Shown here piece by piece: positions 27,201 to 34,895 of a DNA stretch of 64,000 nt. The position numbers were made by a program, and so were the translations under genes. The stretch covers positions 4,154,001-4,218,000 of the forward strand of contig NZ_OY764190.1 of the NCBI RefSeq assembly GCF_963668215.1, given 5' to 3'. The notes beneath the pieces were generated by a model. That model did not search any database. It saw only the letters and a program-made list of their open reading frames with translations, and had not been told where the DNA came from. This DNA is from an uncultured Desulfosarcina sp. Lineage in GTDB: Bacteria > Desulfobacterota > Desulfobacteria > Desulfobacterales > Desulfosarcinaceae. Within the stretch, counting starts at the first letter, position 1, and every line of letters begins with the position of its first letter.

Positions 27201-30200
27201 GTCTTTTGGCTTTTTGCCATCCTTGCGTACCGGCCGCACGGTCTTCCGGACGAAGCTTCTCATGCGCCATTTTTTCCAGAACCAAGCTTCTTTGCTTGAC
27301 CTCAGAGTCTCGATCAATGCGGGAAGGTTGAGTGCGAGGATCCCTTCGGTATTCGATTCCAACAGTATTGACCGCCTCTCCGAGCATCCCCGTCCCAGAT
27401 TTATCAACTCGGTCAACTCGGACTTAATTCCCTGCCAGTTTGGCTCCGAAAGGATTTCCTGAGTAATATTATTTGGCGAGGTTTCCAATAGAGCCGTCAA
27501 CTCACTTGCAAGCCGGAGCTCGGAAATCGAAGCATTGTCAACTGTGAGTCCCAGATCCAGCAACGTCAGCGACGCAGCCAACTTTAGGTTCCGGTAGGCC
27601 TCCTCGGAAGCCTTGATTGCTGTATTCACCTCGTCCTCAATGCCGTAGTTCCATGCGGATAGACGCACCGCAGCGAGTGGGTGCCCTGCAGGGGGGCCGG
27701 ATATTCGGGCAGCTTCAGCCATCTCATGCACAACGGACCGCATCCTTTCGAACTCTTCGTGCGTCCGTCCGCTGGGCTCGCCAAGATCCAATGTGATTTT
27801 CGGCTCGCCACTGAAACCGATAAGCCGGGAAATGATCCAATACGCACTTTTTCCGAACGCCCTGGGCTCATGGAGTTCGCGCACATATTCATTCAGCGCT
27901 CGTCGCTGCTCGGCAAGGCGGCTTGTCTGTGCCTCCCAGCGCTCGCTGGAAACGCCCCCGGCAATATTGAGGGCTTCTCGCAGCTGTGCGCGGAAAGATT
28001 CTTTAGTGGTCTTGTTCGAGTGCAACTCCAGGCAGAAAGGACCCAGCCCGATATCTGAAAGGCGTTTGTACACCACATTGAGTGCCGCCCGCTTTTGGGC
28101 AACGAACAACACGCGCTTCCCAGTCGTCAGGCAATGCGCGATCAGATTTGTGATCGTCTGGGATTTTCCGGTACCTGGAGGGCCTTGTAAAACAAATGTA
28201 CGACCCTCCGCTGCGGCGTAGACGGCACGAAGCTGGGACGTGTCGGCGTGCAGTGGGCAGAATGTACCCGACGGTTGATACTTATCATCGAGTGTCTCCA
28301 ATTTAGGAAAAGTAGCTCCGGGATCGAAGGGCTCATTCGCAGATTCGACCAAGTGGTGCACAATCGCGTTCTTCTTGAGTTCGTCGGCGTTCGCTTCAAG
28401 ATCCAACCACATCAGGAATCGGGAGAACGTAAGGATAGTCAGACTGGCACTCTCCTCAACTTTCCATCGTGGCTCGCGTTTGACTGCCTGGCGGATGATT
28501 CGCAGGATTTTTGGAACATCCAGACCAGATTCGTCTTCGGGCAGAGGATCCAGGCTGTTGATGACTATTCCGAAGTCCATCTCGAGTTTTTGGAGAAGCG
28601 TGATATTGATACGCGATTCTTCATCGATTCGTTGGATACGGAAGCCTTCGCGAACGGATTGGCGCTCTATATTCATCGGAATGAGGAGGATCGGCGCGCG
28701 GCGCTCGATGGCACTTTTTTTATCTTCCGTCCAGACGAGAAAACCGACGGCGAGAAATAGTGTATTCGCACCACTCTCTTCAAGCCCGAGACGGGCTGCC
28801 CGCTCTACTTGGGTAAGCCGGGCGGCCAGTTCACGATCGGTAATATTGGCGTGCAGGCGTTTCTGGGACATCTCCTCACGCAGGTAATCGGCCAGGGCAT
28901 CCCCACCGGTCTGCTCCCGATGCAATGCTGCATCTCGAGGATCGGATGTATCCCAAGTTTTGGGCTTAGAACGCACACGAAACGCTTCGTTCGCGGCTAG
29001 GGCGTCCTCCAGACCCGCTATGTCGGGACAGAGCAGAGGTATCGATTTCTTGGAATCTTTGAAGTTGAGTAAGCGGTTTCGGAGGCTCAGATCGAGCAGA
29101 CTGGTTTTCCACCGTGCTATACGATCAGCAGGATTTTCTTGGTCGCGTGGCGGCCGCATCGGCGCCACGATCCCAGCCTCGGCAACATTCTTCGGAGCGG
29201 ATAGGTCTTCAACGGGTGATGGTACATCACCATCAGGGCTGATGTCCTCTTCGACTGGTACATCAACATCACCCGTCAACGACAGAGGACGGATGCCGAG
29301 CTTGCGAGCAGACTTAACGTCCACCGCAAAATGAAAACGTGTACTGGATTGAAGTTGGTTTTTAGCTTGTTCCAGTGCCATCTTGAATCCAAATGGCGGC
29401 GTATTGGCAATGCCCGTTGATTCTACAACGAGGAATTCGTTCAGACCGATCCGATTAAGAAGGATTGATAAATGGCGAGTCACGGTGTCGTCAAAAGACT
29501 TGTCCACGAGCCACACCCCGGGGAATGCGTGTCCCTCCACCAGAACGATCACCGGTCTCAGCCCTGCCTGCTCAAAACACGCGGCGAGGAGCGCGGTTGT
29601 GTCAAGGCAGCTACCGAGTTTTCGTTTAAGTATGTGCTCTGGGGTCCTGATTTTCTGGCCAGTCTCCTCGAAGCTTGCTGGGGGATTGATATAACCAATC
29701 TTCTGGCGAACAGCTGAAAAGTAGATTGCAGCGGCTTGTGTGTATGCCCGACGAGGGTCACCACTCTGGTAACCCGAAAGTGAACCGTCTTGTGTCTTTT
29801 CCAGCAAGATCTTCGACGCTTCGGATAGAATGCGCTCCACGGCCGGATCGTTGGGAAGCACGTGGGCGGCAATGATCTCCGACTTCAGGGAGACACCGTA
29901 CCACTCGTTGTAGGCAAGCACAGAAATAGGAAACTGCTTCCGTTCAGGAGCACAGCCTTCCGAGGCGACCTCAATCCACAGGTAACCTTCCTCACGTTCG
30001 GACTGTTTGCGGAGTTGGTCTCGTTGAAGGGCTATCGCTGGAGCAGAAAATATGTGTTTGGCTCTGGGGGCAATTGCATCCAATCTCAATATTTTTTCTG
30101 TGATGACGGGTGGATCACTCCACACACGGATAGACACCTTAGTAAGCGGCTCGTCGGAAGAATTCGTTACGGAGAGCATCCGAACCAGCGGAACTGCGTT

Positions 30201-30290
30201 CTGCTGCATTGCGAAGTTTACGAAGGGTGCGTGATCCGCCTCAACTGATACAATGGATACCGTTCTTGGCAGTTGAGATGATTCAACCAT
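24300..30290 (-). CDS. DUF4011-helicase-Vsr-like anti-phage protein (hhe type)
   Basis: 1996 residues from ATG 30290, behind TTGGAGACACC; a longer frame to 30425 has no similarity. Parts in order: an N-terminal region with a transglutaminase-like Cys (GSCLDTTALLAAC, about 227) and His (EGHAFPGVW, about 254); DUF4011 (about 430-650, TSLLDLSLRNRLLNF); superfamily 1 helicase with Walker A GPPGTGKS (about 700), DEASQ (about 1350), GDSRQLPP, and motif VI NVAITRARKQ; a Vsr/MTES_1575-like nuclease (about 1640-1720, RIDLAVRD, GVECDGANYH, WSTDWW); and a C-terminal DUF3320 (about 1910-1990). This architecture is the single-gene hhe anti-phage type. Phage defence in this host is inferred. It lies outside the tRNA-Phe element. 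Confidence 0.88.
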   Translation of the reverse strand: MVESSQLPRTVSIVSVEADHAPFVNFAMQQNAVPLVRMLSVTNSSDEPLTKVSIRVWSDPPVITEKILRLDAIAPRAKHIFSAPAIALQRDQLRKQSEREEGYLWIEVASEGCAPERKQFPISVLAYNEWYGVSLKSEIIAAHVLPNDPAVERILSEASKILLEKTQDGSLSGYQSGDPRRAYTQAAAIYFSAVRQKIGYINPPASFEETGQKIRTPEHILKRKLGSCLDTTALLAACFEQAGLRPVIVLVEGHAFPGVWLVDKSFDDTVTRHLSILLNRIGLNEFLVVESTGIANTPPFGFKMALEQAKNQLQSSTRFHFAVDVKSARKLGIRPLSLTGDVDVPVEEDISPDGDVPSPVEDLSAPKNVAEAGIVAPMRPPRDQENPADRIARWKTSLLDLSLRNRLLNFKDSKKSIPLLCPDIAGLEDALAANEAFRVRSKPKTWDTSDPRDAALHREQTGGDALADYLREEMSQKRLHANITDRELAARLTQVERAARLGLEESGANTLFLAVGFLVWTEDKKSAIERRAPILLIPMNIERQSVREGFRIQRIDEESRINITLLQKLEMDFGIVINSLDPLPEDESGLDVPKILRIIRQAVKREPRWKVEESASLTILTFSRFLMWLDLEANADELKKNAIVHHLVESANEPFDPGATFPKLETLDDKYQPSGTFCPLHADTSQLRAVYAAAEGRTFVLQGPPGTGKSQTITNLIAHCLTTGKRVLFVAQKRAALNVVYKRLSDIGLGPFCLELHSNKTTKESFRAQLREALNIAGGVSSERWEAQTSRLAEQRRALNEYVRELHEPRAFGKSAYWIISRLIGFSGEPKITLDLGEPSGRTHEEFERMRSVVHEMAEAARISGPPAGHPLAAVRLSAWNYGIEDEVNTAIKASEEAYRNLKLAASLTLLDLGLTVDNASISELRLASELTALLETSPNNITQEILSEPNWQGIKSELTELINLGRGCSERRSILLESNTEGILALNLPALIETLRSSKEAWFWKKWRMRSFVRKTVRPVRKDGKKPKDLPALEEELGQALTVVEESAQLGSKEEILSRCFGSSWQGVDSQWDALHQVVEWTDTFRTVIDHAPGSDLEAKLKTRGTWMRLATEGRTLFAADAPAAQQAKAFREALQVAENRQTILGSLLQLDTRAAWVEETDGGMFETTQTTIGNLAANLSRLREWTVYQGSRAEMAELRLVELADALDNGEIGVRQLGFVFEHSFADWWARNILKSIPSLTGFIGERHDMKIREFRDHEARIADLTRQETFARIANRMPRAAAGLRTPASSEAGMLQRFAQGGRKTIRRIFRDCPNALAKYKPCVLMSPLSVAQFIGADFPKFDIVVFDEASQMPTYDAIGAIARGNQLLVVGDSRQLPPTSFFERQKGDGEYNEDDLPEELESILEEAEAAGIKPLRLDWHYRSRHESLIAFSNRQYYENRLHTFPAALAEHPSFGVRWCEVPDGVYDYGKSRTNRKEAEAVVAEIVRRLRNPQEQNDSLGVVTFSQAQQGLIEDLLDAARGENPEIEPYFTTIPEPVFVKNLETVQGDERDVILFSICYGPDISGITRMNFGPLNNKGGEHRLNVAITRARKQLLVFSRLAPEQIDLSRTEAAGVHHLRAFLDYAKRGPVAFAEEVSPTTGEVESYFEQSVLDELTKKGWRVDAQVGCSGYRIDLAVRDPDAPGRYILGVECDGANYHSAKSARDRDRLRQAVLEGLGWRLHRIWSTDWWLKRDREIAKLEEALRAAKRKVDVADDVDLSPPSNVPPKHESTNSPAQHDMNLRYARDAASVEHKPVDPIPVVAELPGQSTYRCHKPLFTKTFSGELHDPNNARKVRDLVRSIIDTEAPLLFDVLCAEVASFWGLKRTGSRIRSVVKDAVKQNGLLVRRSGKHAFIWTKKLAEEPYNRYRIPGKNDSKVRTAEEICPEEIANAAIEILAMHISMSLDDLTKETANLFGIMRLGVNVRSYFEEGIELIKKSGKCRLEGENIVKL

Positions 30291-30792
30291 GGTGTCTCCA
30301 ATCGGCTGTATCCAGTTTGGCCAACGCCATGGATAGGGCCTCGTCTTTATAAGATGGATACGGAGGGGTGGGACGGGTTCAAGTTCGCAGAGATTTCTAT
30401 GCTTGTCAAGTGATTGGTCTCGCATGACATTCCGGTAACAGACTGCTATGCTTAAAAAAAGTGCCGTCGGTAGAAACTAAAGGAGGCAAGTCAGTCTTAA
30501 ACCCATTTAGCTGTTTCTTGTAATGATTGTGATGAAATGGATCAGGCCACAGTAACCCATTGCAATGGTATGGAAGGAACTGAAAACGGATGTCTAAAAT
30601 GGCCTAAACCGCCTCTTTTTAACGCCGAAAAGGTGAGGTTAAGGTTTATTATTGCTGGCCCAATTTATTACTTTTCGAAAATACGATGTACATATACAGT
30701 CAAATTATTGTATGAAAACATACAAAAAATGGCTTAATCCGTAAAATACAGCTCGAACTTTTTATCGAACCACTTGAAGAAGAGAAAATTCT
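30291..30792. other. intergenic region with 18-bp palindrome
   Basis: 502 bp between the divergent helicase gene and the 223-residue gene. A perfect inverted repeat TTGTATG-AAAA-CATACAA at 30708-30725 lies 68 bp before the next start and could be an operator. A 66-codon plus-strand frame (30537-30737) has no ribosome site or similarity and was not accepted. Confidence 0.45.
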
Positions 30793-31464
30793 ATGACGGA
30801 AAAACCGCTACCTGAAAGGTTGTCAAAACTGGGTCTGCCCCTTTTGGAGACAAGCGACGAATTCGATGTCAACCAGACCCTCGCTGAGGTGGTAAAGAGC
30901 AGAGATACCAGATTGTGGGAGGGGTTTTCGGTACTGCTTGTCAATGCGGCCAAGGATTTCCGTTTCGCATATGAACGCGTACTGGAACATCTTGACGATA
31001 AGGAGCAGAAAAAAATATTTCATTCTTTGTTGCAGGTCTCGCTTGCGCTTTACGACCGCTACCACCTGTCCTTTAGCTGGACGAGGCAGCTGAGGGACAT
31101 GCTTTCTGAAAATGAAAAAGTATACCTGAAACAATTGCGTAAAGAACTGGCAGCCGGAAACCCTTTCACGCTTAACGGGTTGGAATTCCATCCGCTGCGT
31201 CTGAAAAATGCATTCGAGTTGTATTTCAAAGAAGATGCCGAAAAAAGCCGCCAGAAAAAGGAAAAACACGAAGAACTGTCTCTGGAATATGCGCTTTCAC
31301 AGGTTTTTTCGCCCAAGCAGAAAGAGTTGTTCAAAAAACGGCTGGAGGGGCTGCCTTTAAACAAGACCGAAAAGGAATATTATTCAAGAACGGTCAAGAA
31401 AAAAGTCGTTGCATTGGCCAACCCGGAACTGCATCGGTTGGCACAGCGACTGATGGCGTATTGA
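30793..31464 (+). CDS. Hypothetical protein with HTH-like C-terminus
   Basis: 223 residues, mostly helical and highly charged. The C-terminal segment FSPKQKELFKKRLEGLPLNK followed by TEKEYYSRTVKKK resembles the sigma-region-4-like helix-turn-helix seen in several regulatory families, so DNA or RNA polymerase binding is possible. The rest was not recognised. It is followed by a strong bidirectional terminator. It is chromosomal: the tRNA-Phe element begins 74 bp downstream. Confidence 0.7.
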   Translation: MTEKPLPERLSKLGLPLLETSDEFDVNQTLAEVVKSRDTRLWEGFSVLLVNAAKDFRFAYERVLEHLDDKEQKKIFHSLLQVSLALYDRYHLSFSWTRQLRDMLSENEKVYLKQLRKELAAGNPFTLNGLEFHPLRLKNAFELYFKEDAEKSRQKKEKHEELSLEYALSQVFSPKQKELFKKRLEGLPLNKTEKEYYSRTVKKKVVALANPELHRLAQRLMAY

Positions 31465-31502
31465 TTCTGCAAGCATGGAGGCAAAACGCCTTTCAAAAAA
31501 AC

Positions 31503-31538
31503 AAGGGCTGCGAAATATTTCGCAGCCCTTTGTTTTTT
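31503..31538. terminator. bidirectional terminator, original tRNA-Phe terminator
   Basis: A perfect palindrome at 31503-31530 (AAGGGCTGCGAAAT and its complement) is flanked by T-runs on both strands. On the plus strand it ends the 30793 gene. On the minus strand it would have ended tRNA-Phe before the element inserted, since the truncated tRNA 3' end lies directly beside it. Confidence 0.9.
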
Positions 31539-31562
31539 GTGGTGCCGAGGGACAGAATCGAA
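31538..31562. repeat. att site: 3' end of tRNA-Phe (left end of element)
   Basis: A 25-bp sequence containing TGGTGCCGAGGGACAGAATC is identical to the end of the tRNA-Phe gene at 39825-39849. It duplicates the T-arm and acceptor end of the tRNA, the usual target core of tyrosine integrases. Similarity stops abruptly after it. Confidence 0.92.
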
Positions 31563-31613
31563 AAATCGAACTGTTCGGCGTTGTAACCCGTTGTTGTTAT
31601 TTAGGATTTTTAC

Positions 31614-31646
31614 GTGGCCATTTTTGGTGTCAAGTCAAAGTGTACC
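31614..31646 (+). promoter_or_regulatory. 13-bp-spaced repeats at left end (integrase arm-type sites)
   Basis: GTGTACC at 31640-31646 is preceded exactly 13 bp earlier by GTGTCAA (31627) and another 13 bp earlier by GTGGCCA (31614). The same 13-bp phase and GTGTACC core appear three times at the other end (39725-39757). CAAAGTGTACCA is shared by both ends. They are probably binding sites for the integrase. Confidence 0.55.
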
Positions 31647-32860
31647 ATTAATTGGATTAGTTTCGATTTGATCTGACAACGCACTTGAAAAAGTGAGGGT
31701 TACCGGTTTTGATGAAGGTGGCAACCAAACCACCAAAACCATAGGAGGTAACCCTCATGCTGAATGGTACCAAAACCGTCATCAAACACAAGATCGGATT
31801 GTTGAACCTGGCCGAGGAACTGGGCAACGTATCCAAAGCCTGCCGGATCATGGGGCTTTCCCGTGACACCTTTTACCGCTATCAAAATGCCGTTGAACAA
31901 GGCGGCGTCGATGCCCTCGTCGATCAAAACCGCCGCAAACCCAATATTAAAAACCGCACAGACGAAATAACCGAGGCTGCTGTCGTAGCCTATGCCGTTG
32001 AACAACCGGCCTTTGGCCAAGTGCGTGCCAGCAACGAATTGCGTAAGCGGGGCGTGTTCATTTCCCCCAGTGGTGTCCGGTGTGTATGGCTGCGTCACCA
32101 ATTGGCTCGCTTTAAAGACCGGCTCAAGGCCCTTGAGGACAAAATGGCCAAGGAGAATCTGATTCTTACCGAAAGCCAGGTCCAGGCATTAGAACGGAAA
32201 AAGCAAGACGACATCGCTGCTGGGGAGATCGAGACGGCTCATCCAGGTTATCTGGGATCACAGGATACCTTTTATGTCGGAACCCTTAAGGGCGTGGGCA
32301 GGATCTATCAGCAAACCTTTATCGATACGTATGCCAAGGTCGGTTTTGCCAAACTCTATACCACCAAGACGCCGATCACTGCTGCCGATTTGCTCAATGA
32401 TAAGGTGCTGCCCTTTTATGAAAAGCATGAGTTGCCGCTGCTTCGCGTCTTAACCGACAGGGGTACCGAGTATTGCGGCAAAGCTGAAACCCACGATTAT
32501 CAATTGTATCTGGCTATTAACGACATCGAACACACCAAGACCAAGGCCAGATCGCCGCAAACCAACGGTATCTGCGAACGCTTCCACAAAACCATGCTAC
32601 AGGAATTTTATCAGGTGACCTTCAGAAAGAAGATTTATCGGGATATCGAAACGCTTCAGTTTGATCTTGACCTGTGGCTTGAACAGTACAATCATGAGCG
32701 AACCCATCAGGGGAAAATGTGCTGCGGCAGAACCCCGATGGAAACCCTTGAAGATGGCAAACGACTCTGGGAAGAGAAAAAAATAGCCTGAACTTGACCT
32801 GACAGACACCTTCTCAGAATCGGTAACTGTCAGATCAAATCTGAACTTCTACACATTAAT
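31646..32860 (+). mobile_element. IS481-family insertion sequence, copy 1
   Basis: The element proper is 31653-32853 (1201 bp), with 7-bp target duplications CATTAAT at 31646-31652 and 32854-32860. The 26-bp ends are imperfect inverted repeats with a perfect inner GATTTGATCTGACA. It inserted directly beside the left-end integrase repeats. It reads the same as copy 2 throughout the stretches compared. Confidence 0.93.
31757..32791 (+). CDS. IS481-family transposase (copy 1)
   Basis: 344 residues behind a strong AGGAGG site. An N-terminal HTH (NVSKACRIMGLSRDTFYRYQ) is followed by an rve/DDE core with acidic residues in TFIDTYAKVG, LTDRGTEYCG and TNGICERFHK, and a C-terminal integrase tail. It appears full-length and functional. 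Protein identical to copy 2 at 35007-36041. Confidence 0.95.
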   Translation: MLNGTKTVIKHKIGLLNLAEELGNVSKACRIMGLSRDTFYRYQNAVEQGGVDALVDQNRRKPNIKNRTDEITEAAVVAYAVEQPAFGQVRASNELRKRGVFISPSGVRCVWLRHQLARFKDRLKALEDKMAKENLILTESQVQALERKKQDDIAAGEIETAHPGYLGSQDTFYVGTLKGVGRIYQQTFIDTYAKVGFAKLYTTKTPITAADLLNDKVLPFYEKHELPLLRVLTDRGTEYCGKAETHDYQLYLAINDIEHTKTKARSPQTNGICERFHKTMLQEFYQVTFRKKIYRDIETLQFDLDLWLEQYNHERTHQGKMCCGRTPMETLEDGKRLWEEKKIA

Positions 32861-32961
32861 GTGAATGCGCTACGGGTAATAAGGTGACATATTTGTTGGG
32901 TGGTTGTCAAATTGATTCCTTGGTTATGGTTAGTTCAAATTATAGTCTCTCGCTGAATGAA

Positions 32962-33906
32962 CTAACCAAGCTCAATTTCCGATTTCACGATAACATGGTT
33001 TATCGCCTTCCTGAGTGCTACCGGAACAGCCTTCCTATAAGCCTCCTGGCTCATGGGAGGTTCTGTAGTGTGCAAGGTAGTTATTCCCAAATCAGCCACA
33101 CGGACTTCACACCATGCTTCGCTCAAATTGAAACGGAATGCCAGCAAATGGATGACAGGATGGTGAGGTCGATCATACCGAATCATGATTTCAAATGCGC
33201 GCTGCAAATGACCAGCTTCAATTCGACCAGACTGCTGAATGACATCTATTCGAGAACCGTCAGTAAGATAAACCCGACGAATAGGGTCAATAATGGGTTG
33301 TCTTTCAACGACCACCAAAGGGACTTCTAACGTACTGACCTTATGGACGTATCCCTTTTTGTTCAGCCTCCCTATCTCTTTGTCAAGCAGGCTGATGATG
33401 AAGAAATAAGCTGGGGACCACCTTAGCTCACATTTGGCTGCCACCTCTTCACTTACCTCTCGAATTTTAATTCGACTTTCTCTTTGTTTTTTCAGCAACT
33501 CGTCATCAGATTCTCGGACAGTCCTTTCAGCATAAAGTTTGACCAGTTCTCTCTGCGCTGCGAGGTACTCCTCTCTGGCCTTTTCATTGCCCTGCATTGC
33601 AAGCACTTCATCCAGTTTTTGGCTCTGCTGCTTGTCGCGTTCCTCGGCTTCTTGGTCGATATCGTCGACCTTTTGGCCAAGATTGGACAGTGCAACGGAC
33701 TCATCAGATGGTCGAAAGCTGCGGTATATGTCAGTGACAGGAGGACCAAGGAATGCACCAGCGACCAACATGACGATTGCCCCAACGATGTTGAATCCCC
33801 ATGATTGATGCAAAAGGCAATACCTCGACCCTGGCAGCGGCTTCTTTGTGCATTGAGCGTCACTGGATTTGGCAAATGCCTGGCATTGTAGTTTCTCTTT
33901 AGGCAT
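32962..33906 (-). CDS. Zinc-motif, TM, coiled-coil protein of membrane module
   Basis: 314 residues. The N-terminus has CQAFAKSSDAQCTKKPLPGSR followed by YCLLHQ, a C-C-C-H pattern (about residues 8-33) likely to bind zinc. One TM segment follows (about 37-58), a long charged coiled coil (about 80-165), and an unrecognised alpha/beta C-terminal domain (about 170-314, with RWSPAYFFIISLL and PVIHLLAFRFNLSEAWCEV). It is the third gene of a tightly packed operon after two small membrane proteins (4-bp gap). It is possibly the effector or sensor of an undescribed membrane module; function unknown. Confidence 0.75.
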   Translation of the reverse strand: MPKEKLQCQAFAKSSDAQCTKKPLPGSRYCLLHQSWGFNIVGAIVMLVAGAFLGPPVTDIYRSFRPSDESVALSNLGQKVDDIDQEAEERDKQQSQKLDEVLAMQGNEKAREEYLAAQRELVKLYAERTVRESDDELLKKQRESRIKIREVSEEVAAKCELRWSPAYFFIISLLDKEIGRLNKKGYVHKVSTLEVPLVVVERQPIIDPIRRVYLTDGSRIDVIQQSGRIEAGHLQRAFEIMIRYDRPHHPVIHLLAFRFNLSEAWCEVRVADLGITTLHTTEPPMSQEAYRKAVPVALRKAINHVIVKSEIELG

Positions 33907-33909
33907 ACC

Positions 33910-34164
33910 TTAGGCCGTTTCCTTATCCTTTTCATTTCGGTCTCGTTTTGTAGGGAACAAAGATTTCCAATCCAAGATGATGTAAATCAACGGTGCGATC
34001 GCGATTAAGAGCCACCCTAAAACGCGCACGAATCCGGGCAGTTGAGCGCCAGCCCCATCTATTCTCAAATAATGATAGGGGAAAACGACGTTATCGAAGA
34101 ACCCAATAATTGAGCCACTAACCGTCATACCGGCTGCTAATAGCTTGAAGTCCCGCTTGGTCAT
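33910..34164 (-). CDS. Small two-TM membrane protein of module
   Basis: 84 residues with two hydrophobic segments (about 8-24 and 44-63, VLGWLLIAIAPLIYIILDW) and a highly charged tail (KRDRNEKDKETA). The start overlaps the upstream gene stop by 4 bp (ATGA) and the next gene begins 4 bp later. Not recognised. Confidence 0.7.
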   Translation of the reverse strand: MTKRDFKLLAAGMTVSGSIIGFFDNVVFPYHYLRIDGAGAQLPGFVRVLGWLLIAIAPLIYIILDWKSLFPTKRDRNEKDKETA

Positions 34165-34418
34165 CGCTTACTTTGCTTAACTATCTCTGAAATGAGTTGA
34201 ATAAGGAATCCGATAATGATTAGGACAATCCCCATTCTAAACAAATTGGGGTGATTCAGATGTAATGCACGGGGGCCAGAATAGAAAACAATTAAACCCC
34301 TACTGACTGTCAATTCACCGGCTGAAAATGCAATCAACACGGCTCCAACAAAGTTGATAGTGAGTGCCGCCACATTCAAGGTCATGAACTTACTAAAACG
34401 TTTAACAATCAACCCCAA
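34161..34418 (-). CDS. Small two-TM membrane protein, first gene of module
   Basis: 85 residues from a TTG at 34418 chosen because AGGAGGA lies 6 bp upstream; an ATG at 34385 is the alternative. Two hydrophobic segments (about 14-34, VAALTINFVGAVLIAFSAG; and about 61-79, MGIVLIIIGFLIQLISEIV) are separated by an extracytoplasmic loop. It is coupled by overlap to the next gene. Not recognised. Confidence 0.65.
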   Translation of the reverse strand: MGLIVKRFSKFMTLNVAALTINFVGAVLIAFSAGELTVSRGLIVFYSGPRALHLNHPNLFRMGIVLIIIGFLIQLISEIVKQSKR

Positions 34419-34742
34419 GCAGTTCCTCCTGGCTTTATTCGCCCTTAGTCGTGCAGAACGCAATCTGTGGATGGAACTCGATGAAACAATAGGGCGGGAA
34501 TAACGAACACCTACCCATTACCACTATGTAACTATCGCCGCAAGAGATATGAAATGCCTTAAAGACGTTGAATGATTTCCATCCCCGCAAACCCATGATG
34601 CCCAAGGGTTTACAAGGACGAAAACAACCGGATCTGCGCTACGTGAATCTTTTGGGATGTGGTGGGGGGATTGTACTTGATGGTTGACGCTGGAGGCTAT
34701 AGGGTTGCAGTATCAGAAACAAAAGACACCGAGGGGCTTGTT
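34419..34742. other. divergent intergenic region inside element
   Basis: 324 bp between the membrane module (minus) and the broken zinc-ribbon/TM gene (plus). Promoters in both directions are expected, but none matched consensus convincingly. Confidence 0.4.
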
Positions 34743-34895
34743 ATGTCATCACTTTTTCTTAGAACCGCACTCCTGATACGTCAGTTGAATTCTGTAAGGT
34801 GTCCGAGGTGTGAACTTTCTTATGAAAAAGAGAAGGATAAATGTCCCCATTGCTCCAACATGAGTGATGCCGAAGTTGAAGACCTGTTGGCCAAA

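Noticed and set aside
30537..30737. 66-codon plus-strand frame upstream of the 223-residue gene
   Set aside because: No ribosome site and no protein-like pattern; overlaps the likely promoter and palindrome.
32884..33330. 148-codon plus-strand frame next to IS481 copy 1
   Set aside because: Antisense to the zinc-motif membrane protein gene, which sits in a tight operon.
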